A stretch of 64,000 nucleotides of DNA from Lepeophtheirus salmonis. Lineage: Eukaryota > Arthropoda > Copepoda > Siphonostomatoida > Caligidae. The stretch spans positions 10,033,907-10,097,906 of the forward strand of contig NC_092584.1 in NCBI RefSeq assembly GCF_016086655.4, written 5' to 3'. How positions within the stretch are numbered: position 1 is the stretch's first letter; each line of letters opens with the position of its first letter. Below, piece after piece: positions 36,240 to 47,265 of this stretch. A program made the translations under genes and the position numbers. Under the pieces are notes generated by a model. That model did not search any database, was not told the origin of the DNA, and was given only the letters and a program-made list of their open reading frames with translations.

Positions 36240-37224
36240 GTTTTACTATCTATGCTATAAAATAAAAATAAAAAATTTGTCACAAAGAATTTTTTCAGTA
36301 TCTGGAATAGGTATACATATGTTTGTTCCAATTGTAGTGCACGTCCCTAGAAATAAGTAGCTTCTTCCTATCCTGCCAAAGTGAAAAAAGAAAGATTGGA
36401 ATTATTTTTCTTTTTCATTTCTTTGGCCCTATGGGAAAATTCGCCATAATAAATATTTCCACATCATACTGCAACATTTTGTCTTCCCCCTATTTGCTTC
36501 CTTTCTCTTTTCTTGTAAAAACAACATTAAGGTGACAAAAAAAAAGAAGACCAAAATTGTTGGATAACATGAAATCTGTGCTTTTTTATTATGAGGTTTT
36601 TCAATATATAACTGATATAACAAAAGTCATACAGATATCTTAAAAATTTACTCTATTTTGAAGGGAAAAATTGCTACAAATCTTATGGCATGAGCACATT
36701 AAAACTTGTTATTTCAGTGAATATGACAAATTATATAAATTATATTATTTATTTTTTTGTCTATATTTTCATTCTGATACGACTTAAAGTCGATATATTA
36801 CTTGATAGTGTTTTAAACTAATTTTTCCTTTATATTTTAGATTCATTTTTGTTTAATTTAGGCATTTTTCTACATAAATATGTAATTTTGAGCTAGGAGC
36901 CAAAAATATATGTATATATACACATATATATATCATAGGAACATTCTTGGTTATTTTATACATGTACTTTGCTAAATTTCAGACTGATTTGTTTGACCAT
37001 TTTGTATTTTATCTTTCTCCAAAAACAAACTTATAAATGTATATAAGATATGATAAGAAAATTGGTGGGGAGGTTTTTTTTAGATAATTTGAGGAGGGTT
37101 CAAGCCCCCTTCCCTCCCAAAAAGGTGGCTAGCGATCCCACTGATGTACAGAATTAATTAAAAAGTAGAGTTAAATCCTTTTTTTTCCTCACCCATGACT
37201 GAAATAATCTCATACATAGATATT

Positions 37225-37430
37225 ACTTCATCACATCCTCACCACCAGTATGTAATTTTATCTAATAATAATATTCAAAGTATCTATAAAGCGATATATA
37301 TAAGTGTATGTACTTAAAGTAAGTCCTTCAAGGTTTTTACCTATAACTATGCAAAGCAACAAGTATATGTTGTATACTATATAGCTTGTATTCAACAATA
37401 TAGATTAGTACTAGAAAGAAAGAAAGTAGT
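37225..37430. repeat. Dispersed repeat Q, copy 1
   Basis: Contains AAAGCGATATATATAAGTGT and ATGTACTTAAAGTAAGT, repeated in the same order at 53,918-54,110. No coding capacity. Confidence 0.6.
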
Positions 37431-37994
37431 AGTCACGTGGAAGAATATTTCAAATCCAAAAAAACCAAAAAAAAACCGTGCTTCAATAAAGAAAATTGAT
37501 CATAATATAAATAGGATTTAAAAGAATAACAACGGAAGGAAGGAGAGCCCTCTCTAAAAGGGGTTAAAGTACAGCTGTGGCTTGTAATCAATAGAGATGT
37601 ATCACATATTTTGAAGGTATTTGTATAATTATGCAGTATGAAAGGTGGGAATTTGGTTCATTGACCATGTGAATGTGTCTGGCGTGAAGGAGAATCCCAA
37701 CATCAACTACGGCCCATGACATCTGTGGACTGTGAAGAGCCTTTAACATTTCCAAGGACCTTTTCACCAATAAGAAGAACAAACTAACGGAGAACTGCCA
37801 TAGGGAACAGATGATTGTTCCCTATAGAATAAGGGCTTGCTGCAATTAAAAATACATAATTTGATATTAATATTTAAAACCTATATAAACATTTTTTTAC
37901 TGGATTTATTTGCATTTTTGGCCTCTTTCTGCTTTTTTATTCACATATTTAGCTCCATTTTTATGTATTATTTGGACACCACTAGCCATGACGT

Positions 37995-38175
37995 TTCATC
38001 AAATCAGCTACATTCAGTTGTGATAAGGAAGAAGGGAGAGAAGGAAATAACCAAGGTCATTGGTAAGAATTATTCCAATGTCTATTCCCAGTTCTACTTA
38101 GAGTCCAATAAAGGCTAACAATTATAACTCCCCCAACAAATCCTCAAAGTTACTCTCCGTCTTTTATGAGCCCAC
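37995..38175 (+). repeat. Dispersed repeat L copy with open frame
   Basis: Plus-strand frame reads RKKGEKEITKVIGKNYSNV then YSQFYLESNKG, and continues in sequence to CCGTCTTTTATGAGCCCACT. Same peptide order as the 7.2 kb copy on the other strand. Confidence 0.55.
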
Positions 38176-38564
38176 TGCATTTTCAATCAGAGAATAGTTG
38201 AATGAAATTCACTCTTAAAGAGTTCAATGACAATGACAACAGCTGAGGAAATCAAAATTCAGATTACCAATTCCAAAAAAAAGGGTCTGCTAAATAATGC
38301 ACACAATTTACATCACTAAATATAGATAAAAGTACTTTTTTTAACCCTCCCTTACTTCCCTACAAATCCTAAACCAAATATGTAACTACCCTGTGGTGCT
38401 TTATGCAAATGGATAGCTTAGCAATACAAAACAGTATTTGCCCCTTGTAGTTGTTACATATGACTATGGATGTTAATATTGGTTAAATGGGGGTGAGTGT
38501 TAATTCATAAAAAGTATATGTTGGATAGACAAAATATATTTATTAATCCTTCCTCTCAATATGA

Positions 38565-39889
38565 TGGAGGATTGGAGAAGAGCAGCTTAGCTGTCAGGAC
38601 ATTTGATTAAATTAGCCATTAGCATCTATGAGATGAAGACTAAAAATAATGTGACCAAGTGATTTTACCAATGGTCATTTTACTTCGAGGAGATTTTGGC
38701 GTATGACATATTCACTGCTTTCATTGTTTGATCTCCCTCAGATTATTTTAAAAGCTAGAAAAAGAAGAAAAAGTCAAATGATAATTAAATAATTAATTAA
38801 TGAGCATAAAAAAGGAACATTACATGAGCTTTAATACTATTTGAAGGACACAAGTTCCAATCACGCAACCGGTTGTTGTGAAAAACATTATTTCCAATAA
38901 GAAAATCCTGTTGGTCAACTCTTATGAACTTTGTTCAGTTATAAAGCTATAATATTTTTGTAAAGGTAATAGAAATTTGACTAGAGATTCATTTGTATAT
39001 AAATTTGACCCCCATAAAAATGGATGAATAACTGAAATAACTTTCATTTTCTGACGAATTTTTCATTTTGTCTTTATTATTATTATTTTTTTTAACGTTA
39101 GTTTTCAATATTTAGGAAGAATTCCCCAAAACGATGAATTTTGTACATCAAATTTAATATTTTACTTGAAAAATAAAGTATTTTCTACTTCCAGAACATT
39201 TGATTAATATAATATTGTTTGGAGAACATTATTTTCCTAAATGCGATTTTCTTTGACAATTTTGATTGGGTAATTTTTTGACAAAAATAAAAAATGGACT
39301 CCTCATCTGGATAATTTTTTTTAATGCAAATATCTTAGTATGTTATTTGAAGTTTACATCAAAATATAATATTTTAAATTCATAATAATTGTACTATGGT
39401 TACTAAAGCCAAAAATAAGCGTATTTGTGGGGTTGCATTGATGAGATTTGTGGATTACTTTACATTACACTATGGATATATTGTGATGAGTATAAACTTT
39501 ATACAATTTCCTGCTCCATCGTTATTATAATAGTTAGAGAATTATAATTATCAGGATCTTTCTCGGCAACAACGAAACATTCATATTAAATTTATTAGAA
39601 TATTTATTATATAGAAGTATTTTCAGAATATTTTTCCACTTTTTTTTCCAATTATTTTGACCATTGTGAAGGTAATTTCCTTCTTCCTCCTTTGCCCGAG
39701 CAACGCCGGGTAACCTTTTGCTAGTATATTGTAATCAATGATGTAAATCCGGTTTGTTTTTTAGATGGCTTTTTAATTTATAATTGGTAGTATAAAGAAG
39801 GAATTTTATTTCCCTTTGGAGTTGTCATTATTATATAATTAGTAGTGAACATCCTTACCTAAATATATTCAAAACCTGTTTGAACGTTC
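38565..39889. other. Intronic stretch with an L trace and a dispersed terminus
   Basis: An L fragment (GAGCAGCTTAGCTGTCAGGA) lies at 38,580. At 39,690-39,725 GCCCGAGCAACGCCGGGTAA then CCTTTTGCTAGTATA is the dispersed terminus also at 6,830 and, inverted, 43,863. No coding signal. Confidence 0.4.
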
Positions 39890-40045
39890 GTGTGTGCTCA
39901 TAAGAGACGGAGCGTAACCCTGAGGATTTGTTGCCAAAGGATATTTGTAAGGCCTTGTTGGACTCAGAGTAGAATTGAGGATCGACATCGGAGTTATTCA
40001 ATTCTTTCCCTCCTCCAAAACATTTTCCAAATTGTCAGGGTTACC
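39890..40045 (-). repeat. Dispersed repeat L copy
   Basis: Minus strand: NNSDVDPQFYSESNKALQIS then FGNKSSGLRSVSYEHT in one frame, ending at the GGTAACCCTGACAATTTGGA terminus at about 40,026-40,045. Best preserved 3' half of the peptide register. Confidence 0.55.
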
Positions 40046-40690
40046 ATATTGGCTTTAGGTTTTTTTTTTGTTTTGTTTTGACCCATTCTGATTGTAATAC
40101 AAGAATATAGTTACAAAATAAACCCCAAAACCGTTACATACTCTAAAATAGTCCCAAGTGACTCAGTGCCCCCCCCAAAAAAAAAGGTTTTTTTTAAATT
40201 ATATAGTATTGATTAAACATAATAATGTTGAATATTTTATACACCCACAAGTGTTTTTTGAGCAATAAACTCGATAAATACGTCGGGCTATTCAAATTTT
40301 CGAGTAATTCATAGAATATTCTAGACATGGAACAAAAGGAACAATCACTTTTTTTCTTCCACTTTCTTTTTTAACCACCCTATAGCAACTTTTTAGCACA
40401 AAATAGTTAGTAAATAAATGAAGGAATTGAATTAAAAGAATTGTGTAATGAATATATTAAGAATTAAAGTATTTATTAATCTATTTATTTTATACCATCT
40501 GAATAATGTTGAATACAAAATATATTCCTTTAATATTCATTAAATGAAAGAGTTAATTAACATTAACTCTTTCAGTTAATAACTGTTCAACTCGAAGTTG
40601 GTGTGCGTTCCTAGTTAAGAAAATAACTTGATTAATTATATATGTTATTAGTAAAAATATGCTCTATCTGGATGTAAGGAACCCTTTAAA

Positions 40691-40790
40691 ATTATCAGGG
40701 TTACCCTGATAATTTGAAGAAAGTTTAGAAGGAGAGCAGCTTAGTGTCATGACGTTTTATACGATACACTAGAAGCATCTGTAAGAGGAA
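40691..40790 (+). repeat. Repeat L end with a perfect palindrome
   Basis: ATTATCAGGGT T ACCCTGATAAT at 40,691-40,713 has 11-bp perfect arms around one base. The right arm is the L terminus, continuing into GAGAGCAGCTTAGTGTCATG. Confidence 0.6.
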
Positions 40791-41322
40791 TGCAATAACA
40801 CAGATACCGCACTCAGTATATATAACAAAAACGTAGGTAGACAGGAGTTTATTCTTTGATGATTCTCAATTCTATGTTTTGGGAATGAGCAGGATCCGAG
40901 ATTATCCTTCTCGGTACCACTATTTGGGACTAAGTTGGATCCCATGCAAAGGGTTTTAATTCATTGGAAAAGGGTTTATTTTAAGGCTGAAACTTCAGAG
41001 AATACTCATTTCCAAATTCCTACCTCCTAATTATTTATTCATAAAAGACTAAACCTCAAACAATAATAAATACAAATTAATATTTGGTAATTATGAAGAA
41101 GCTCAATAAAATAAAATCAACGTATATGCAAAAATTTTGGGTGGGGCATTCAATAATATTTAATTATTAGCTTCAGTATTTAACTACATCTATAAATCTT
41201 AATATATTGTTTCAATTTGTTAATTTAATCAAGGCAATGGCAACACACTTTTATATATATAGACGTATAACACTATATTTATCATATCACAAATCCTTCA
41301 CCCTTGCACTCCCCCTATTGTA

Positions 41323-41583
41323 AGGGGCATCCGCAGGATGATATAACTTTTTTAAGGGGATTGGTTTTGTTATTTTTTTGGAAAAAAAAAAATACCAAAA
41401 ATGACAATTTTTTCTTAAAAAAATAATTAAAAAATTGAAAATTTAATATTTTTGGCACAAAAATCCAAAATCTACAGCAATTCTCAAAAAAAAAAAAAAA
41501 ATCAAAGAAAAATTCGAAAATCCAGAAAATACTTTAATTTTTTGGAAAAAAAATTATAAAATTAAATTGATTGTGGACGAGAA
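41323..41583. repeat. Short repeat-filled element with both ends
   Basis: Left end AGGGGCATCCGCAGGATGAT, right end GATTGTGGACGAGAAG. The interior has three or four degenerate units (AAAATCTACAGCAATTCTC). At about 260 bp it is a compact copy. Confidence 0.6.
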
Positions 41584-41984
41584 GAAGAGCGAACAATGTT
41601 CCAACATATTGAAGGATATAGAATATTTGTGACTAGTGTGCACACGAGTTGTCGGTTTATTTCATTTCCCCTCCACTAAGCCACAACTAGGAAGGATCGT
41701 CGCCCCGATATTTCGACTGGGAATACAGGGAAGATGTTTAACTCTGTACCCTCAATACTTTGATGCTAGGATAACACTACTTTTTAGTTTGATAGCAAGA
41801 ACTCACAATTGAATTTCCGACTCGAATCATCAGAGTGACTCTTTGTCTTTCATGAGTACATGTATAAATCATTACTTTACACTTAAATGCTCTTTCTTCA
41901 AATAATTAAGGAATGCTGATAACAGCTTCATAAAATGAAAAAATTGGGTTACAAAAGGCCTTGAATCCGCCATAGAAAACTTTA

Positions 41985-42340
41985 AAGCTCAATAATTATA
42001 TGTATATATTTTAAAATTGAGCAGAGGTTTTATAAGAATAATAATTTGCAAGGACCACTTTTGAAAACTTTCTACTCTATATGACCGCCAATAGCACTGC
42101 AATGGAGATGACTGGTTCGTCATGATGGACCTCTTGAACTGTTCAAGACGGTTCACGTGCGCTTTTGGGCATGGTGGAGCATCCTTGATTCTCCTGCCAT
42201 CTTTTAGAAGTTTCACAATATTGTACACCATATTTCTGTTGTACTTTATGACGCGGATCACATCTTTTGCGGCATTTCTGACCTAGGTCAAATTGTGGAT
42301 CACATTGCGTCGCTCCTCCTATTCCTTCCATTGGGAGACT
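41985..42340 (-). pseudogene. Transposase relic, N-terminal DNA-binding region
   Basis: Minus-strand frame reads IRVIKYNRNMVYNIVKLLKD then GRRIKDAPPCPKAHVNRLEQ, a helix-turn-helix plus the basic linker typical of Tc1/mariner-type transposases. A second frame upstream (from 42,331) supplies the first residues after a frameshift. No catalytic region. Confidence 0.6.
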
Positions 42341-42363
42341 GAGAGCAAACTTGTTTAATAAAT

Positions 42364-42507
42364 ATGGCTATGAAATCCTTTGCCAGACGGGAAAAGAGAG
42401 GAGTCAGTGGAAAAAACTCTGTGCACAGAACCAACAGTTTGAACAAGGCTTGTGTAAATACTTCTGCCCACCGCATTGATGAAACAACTCATATTATTAT
42501 AGACTAA
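42364..42507 (+). other. 47-codon small open frame, unknown
   Basis: Starts with two ATGs (MAMKSFARREKRGVSGKN), is basic and Ser/Asn-rich, and ends in DETTHIIID then TAA. The opposite strand is also open across the region (80 codons from 42,597). No splice sites or homology recognised. Possibly chance. Confidence 0.15.
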
Positions 42508-43270
42508 GAGACTATTATTGATCAATCTTAGGAGTGATAAGGTTAGGTAAGACTGGAGTGAGATGACTGAAGTCCTTATAGTTTTTTTAAGACACATCCA
42601 ACACTATTTGCAAGTAAAAAAAGAAGGTGCACACGCGCTTGAAGTCATTTATCTGCCAACTCTAAGGATATTTTCTAATTCTTGAATGCTCCAAATATGA
42701 TGGAGGCTTAGTAGTACTTTGTATGTATATATAATATTTAATCATGATAATAGGTAGAATATAAGAAGAAATCAACATCATCAGAGAAAGATGAAATTGG
42801 ATGTCTTGAAACGTACATCTAAGGAATCTTAATATTATGTATGTATCTTATACTATTTATCTAGCTTTCTTTTTAGACTACTGCTTCTTTTATTATTCCC
42901 GAGAGTAGAAAGAAGAAGAAGAAGAGATAGGGAGGAGATTCCTTCGCTGTGTCTATATCTTTTTCTCAAGCGTATAATCATTATTTTGGGTGTAAATAGA
43001 TTAACTACCCAATGAAATAAGGAGAGACACTTTAAATGAACATTTTAAAACTCCATACGTCAACACCCAACACTATTGACTAATATTATTTATCTCCATA
43101 GATGGCTCAAGAAATCTTAAGTCACACTCTCCGTTTTTTCATGAGTGCGTTCACACGTAACTACTCAATACTTATATGTTCTCGCCTCAAGAATAAGAGA
43201 AGAATAATAGGAGCTGAAGATTTTTCCCCCTAATATGACGTCACGAGCAAGTGAATACATTAGTATAGAG

Positions 43271-43770
43271 TAGTGATGGAACGATTCCGATTCTTTAATA
43301 TTTTAAATAATAGTTAAAGAGTACAATTTTGCTATGAGGGCGTCCACAGGGTTATATTTTGGGGGCTTGGTTCTTTAACTTTTTTGACCCAAAAATTAAA
43401 TTTCAAATACATAATTTGATATTATTATTATTTTTTTTTATCTACACCTATAGACAAAAAATTAATTTTTTGATAAGAAATTTCAAAAAACTACAAAGAA
43501 ACAAAAAACACAAAAAAAAATTCTAATATGTAATTTTTGGGGAGAAAAATACAAATATTAAATTTATTGGAAAAATTTAATTTATCCAAAATAATTAAAT
43601 TAAATTTCAAACATTACATTTTTTGAGTTTTTTTTTCAAATATTAGCTATATATTTAAATACCAGTATTAAATAAGAATGGGGATTGCAAATTAAAAATC
43701 ATTTTCCTGATGCCGATCACAATTCCTACTCCAGAAAAACCCCAGATTACGATTAATCGATCCATCATTA
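43271..43770. mobile_element. hAT-like non-autonomous element with 8-bp target duplication
   Basis: Ends TAGTGATGGAACGATTCCGA and ATTAATCGATCCATCATTA are inverted repeats. Flanks GTATAGAG and GTCTAGAG match at 7 of 8, the hAT hallmark length. The interior carries the repeat block starting GAGGGCGTCCACAGGGTTAT at 43,335. Same family as 7,981-8,744. Confidence 0.75.
43375..43670. repeat. Degenerate A/T-rich repeat block inside the hAT-like element
   Basis: Shorter and more diverged units than elsewhere (AATTTCAAAAAACTACAAAG). Left boundary GGGCGTCCACAGGG is preceded by ACAATTTTGCTATGAG, which reversed matches the outer side of the junction at 8,613. Confidence 0.55.
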
Positions 43771-44639
43771 GTCTAGAGACTAAAGAACTCACTGTCTGAG
43801 CTTTAACTAAACAGACCCCTTGCTAAATCTCACCTAAAGTCACATTCATTGTTTTATTTTATACTAGCAAAGGGTTACCTGGTGTTGCACAGGCGAGCGT
43901 TAGAGTATACTTACAGCTATAATAATATAGCACTTGTACATTAAGGATTTAAAAAAATTGTGTAATAAACTTCAAAAAAAAATAAATATATATCAATGTA
44001 AATGTTTTGTCTAATGCCAAAAAAGTAATAGATGACATTTATTGGCATTGAATAGAGCAACACAAAGCTACCAAGGGGGTTTTCGTACTTGCAAAATCCA
44101 AAAAGTTATGGATAATAATGTCGTAAAAAAAATCCTCCATAAATCGTTCATTTTAGTAAATAATTCAAAAATTGTGTAATAAAATGTTGCAGAAATTTTA
44201 ATGTTATGTTGTTGTTTTTTGTTTTTCTACTTAAAAATTGACGTTTGATGGAAAAATGGGGAAAAATGAAAAACAATTATTAAGAAAATGATAAATACTT
44301 CACTCAAACATCAGTTTTTATACGTCAAATTTATATGCAAACGAATCTCCAGACAAATTTCTACAAACTTTAATTCACCTTTATATAAAATATTCTATCG
44401 TCTTCTTGCATTTTTGCACCTGAAAAAAACAACCGAAAACCCAATTTTCACCGATTCCTTATTTTCCCTATAACTTTTTGGACTTTAATAAATTTAGAAA
44501 ACGTCTTTATTCGTATAATTACTTTTTGAGACGCACCTTTCTTTTTGATTAATAATTCAACCCCCTCTTTAGTCTCCTTAAGCTCCAAATAAATATTTTA
44601 AATACAAACACCCGTTGTAGAGTCCTTAACTCATATTTT
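43771..44639. other. Unassigned intronic stretch with dispersed terminus
   Basis: ACTAGCAAAGGGTTACCTGG then TGTTGCACAGGCGAGCG at 43,863 is the inverted form of the terminus at 39,700. The remainder is A/T-rich with no coding signal. Confidence 0.4.
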
Positions 44640-45270
44640 AACTATATAATTGTATTAGTTGACTTATTTGATCGACTACTAGATGATTTCGGGACTTTTT
44701 CATCTTTGTTTTATATGAAAGGTTGCGTGATGTATTAAAGGTAACGACGGGATGTTTTGAGGTTATGATGGTGCTCCTCGTCCACCTTGAATACAAGGTA
44801 TCTGTCGTTGCAGACCTTTTCCACGTTCTTATTGTCCGAAAAAAACAGATCAATTTCTTTTTCAGAACATTAATAAGCCATTTAGCCTTATAAGGTCTGC
44901 TGATTTATGTCGATGCAGTGAGTAGATTAAGTTTCCTTATAACATATGGGTTCATGACAAGGTCCCCAACCGCTCTTTACACTGTGGCCTCCGAGACACT
45001 AAACACCTCTGAAAGTTTTTGCATGTACCTTGTTGGATTGTTATCGACCTTGTCCCCCAATTGCTCCAAAAAGTCATAACTTTTTTCTCACTTCCTCACC
45101 AGATTTTCCACGTCCTTGATCTTCTTCTCCACCTCATAAACAAGCAAGGCTCGTATTTCCACAAGGGACAATCTCCCAATTGGAGGGAACTCATATTCTG
45201 GTCCAGAGCCACCAACTCATTGTCTTTTTGCTTCCATTTCAAACAGATGTTGGCGTTTGATTTGATCTAA
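44640..45270 (-). pseudogene. Tc1/mariner-type transposase relic, N-terminal half
   Basis: The minus strand starts near 45,265 and runs through a charged linker (VEKKIKDVENLVRK-like), then FFSDNKNVEKVCNDRYLVFK, resembling the first catalytic block (I-F-F-S-D-E-K-x-F-x-V-D) with the Asp kept, then KTSRRYL. Several frameshifts. The second and third blocks are absent. Confidence 0.5.
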
Positions 45271-45764
45271 ACAAATATTATTTGAAAACTGTAAATTCCT
45301 AATTTCAAAACCTCTGTTCTATAAAACCTCTAAAATTTTCTTTTTTTAATCGAAAATTGGTTTTAAAGATCATTCACCGATTTGCTGACTTACATTGTAG
45401 TAATAATCCATTTTCCTTACTGCTTCCATATCTCACATTGAAACACGTCTGTAATTCCTTCATAAATATTTACATTTGCTCATAATGGGTATATACCATA
45501 CATATGAATATATATATATCCATATATTGTACTCTGTTATGTAGAATATACATAGAAATCCTCTTCTCTTGCGCCCCCATCTATTATTTATACAATTTGG
45601 TAATTGTCATTCCAAGTTATTGTTGAAACAAAAACAATGTCTATAATAATAATGTGTAATAAGGATCGTCTGTAACATTACAACAACGTTTGTAGTGTTT
45701 GTTCTGAGACATTTTTTTAGAGTATTTGTCCTTGTAGTATCATTTTTCTAACGGAGGTGTTTCA

Positions 45765-46458
45765 TTGCAATCTGAACACTTAGCAATTCAATAATTAATG
45801 AAGGTTGAGTAATTGAAAATAGTTCTTATTTGGATATATTAAAGAATATACAATAAATTACAAAACAAATCAAATCTGACCTCTCTAGCTTTTGTACAAA
45901 TAAAGAAAATGACACTTGAACGGGATCGACAAATTTCCATTCACGAACTGTAGGAACGTCTGTAGGAACAACGTCTACGCCGTCTATAAGTCCGAAACGT
46001 TGGAGAGGAAGAAGGGCTTTGTCAAAAAAGAACAAAATGTACCAGGAGGAGTTAAATATAACAGCCCTTGCCAATCCCCTCAAGTTCATGACGGCGCATG
46101 CAAGAGATCTTGGGGTTTACTACCAGAATGTCCAGAAAACTATAAAAAAAGTGGGTGAAAAAAGCTTGTGAAGATTGGGAGGCCACTTTTGATACCAGTC
46201 ATGAAAGAAACCCGTCTCCTCCGTTGCTTGAATCTTTTGAGTACTTTTGAACTCTTTTTTTTTTTTTTGACACTTTTGGTGTATCGTCAGTCCTGATGCC
46301 AATCCCCTCGACTATGATTTTTGGGTAAGTGTGGAGGGGAAGGTCTGTAGTGTCTGTCATTCAAATACTTAGGCCATCAAAGCTAATGTCAACCAGAACC
46401 AATGCCCTGTGGTTCATTAAAATCTAAAGTGATCAGATTTTAATGGACCACAGGGTAT
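45765..46458 (+). mobile_element. Family B element copy 3, ends in a hairpin of terminal repeats
   Basis: Plus orientation. Left end near 45,765 (GCAATCTGAACACTTAG). Coding remnant from ATGACACTTGAACGGGATCG at 45,909: N-terminal residues, then KKGFVKKE..., ARDLGVYYQNVQKTIKKVG in one or another frame, then the shared junction GAACTCTTT...GACACTTTTGG. The right end at 46,434-46,458 (CAGATTTTAATGGACCACAG then GG) is preceded by its own inverted copy. Confidence 0.7.
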
Positions 46459-47265
46459 TCGTATAAAGTGCTATCATTGTGAAACTTACGTTCTAGAAAG
46501 CTGGAGAACTTTTGTCCGAGACAATTCGGAAAAATTTCCTACCTCAACGTAAAGCTCTTGCTAACAAAAGCTAGACACATCCATCCAACATCTGTTAAGA
46601 ATTACTCACTAAAGTTTCAGCTATTTCGTATGATCAGTTTTTATGTAACGATCGTTTGAGGGAGTTGATCTGAATTTGTATTTTTCAACAGGGTCTCCTC
46701 ATAACTGTGCACACTCTTCTCAGTCATTCACCTATCTTTGTAACCCGTCCCATCTGTCACTTTGCTGGTCTGTTGAAAAATAAAAATACTAAATTTGTAG
46801 CCAATAACTCTCAAATCAACTCACTCTATCGATTGTTACATACTATTAAAATCACTTGCTTTAAATAATAAAAACATCAACATAGGTAATGTGTTTATAC
46901 ACAAAGCTGTATGTGATATAATAATATGATACTTTTTTTTTTTTAATTTCAAAAGGGATTTTGTTGAAAATGCTTTCATCCTTAATAAATCAATTTCCTA
47001 TTCTCTATGTATGAGTATTATACTATACATAATGTTCCATCCCTCTTTATCAATCATCAATGAAGTTTTTCTTTTAAGAGGAATCGTATCATTAGTATTA
47101 GTATTTTTTTACTCAAATTTCGAATAATTCTCATTTTTCATTTTTTACAAAAATTATTTTAAATTTCATTAAAATTTTCTATATCGAAGAAAATAAATTA
47201 AAAAATAAAAGGAGATATCTAATCATTCGCCCTATAGCCAACTTTTTTAATAGTTATAATAACTA

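Noticed and set aside
42355..42597. 80-codon minus-strand frame (SIYTSLVQTVGSVHRVFST...)
   Set aside because: No start context, splice sites or recognised domain, and the opposite strand is open as well.
45019..45270. 83-codon plus-strand frame
   Set aside because: Opposite strand of the transposase relic with first catalytic block at 44.8 kb.
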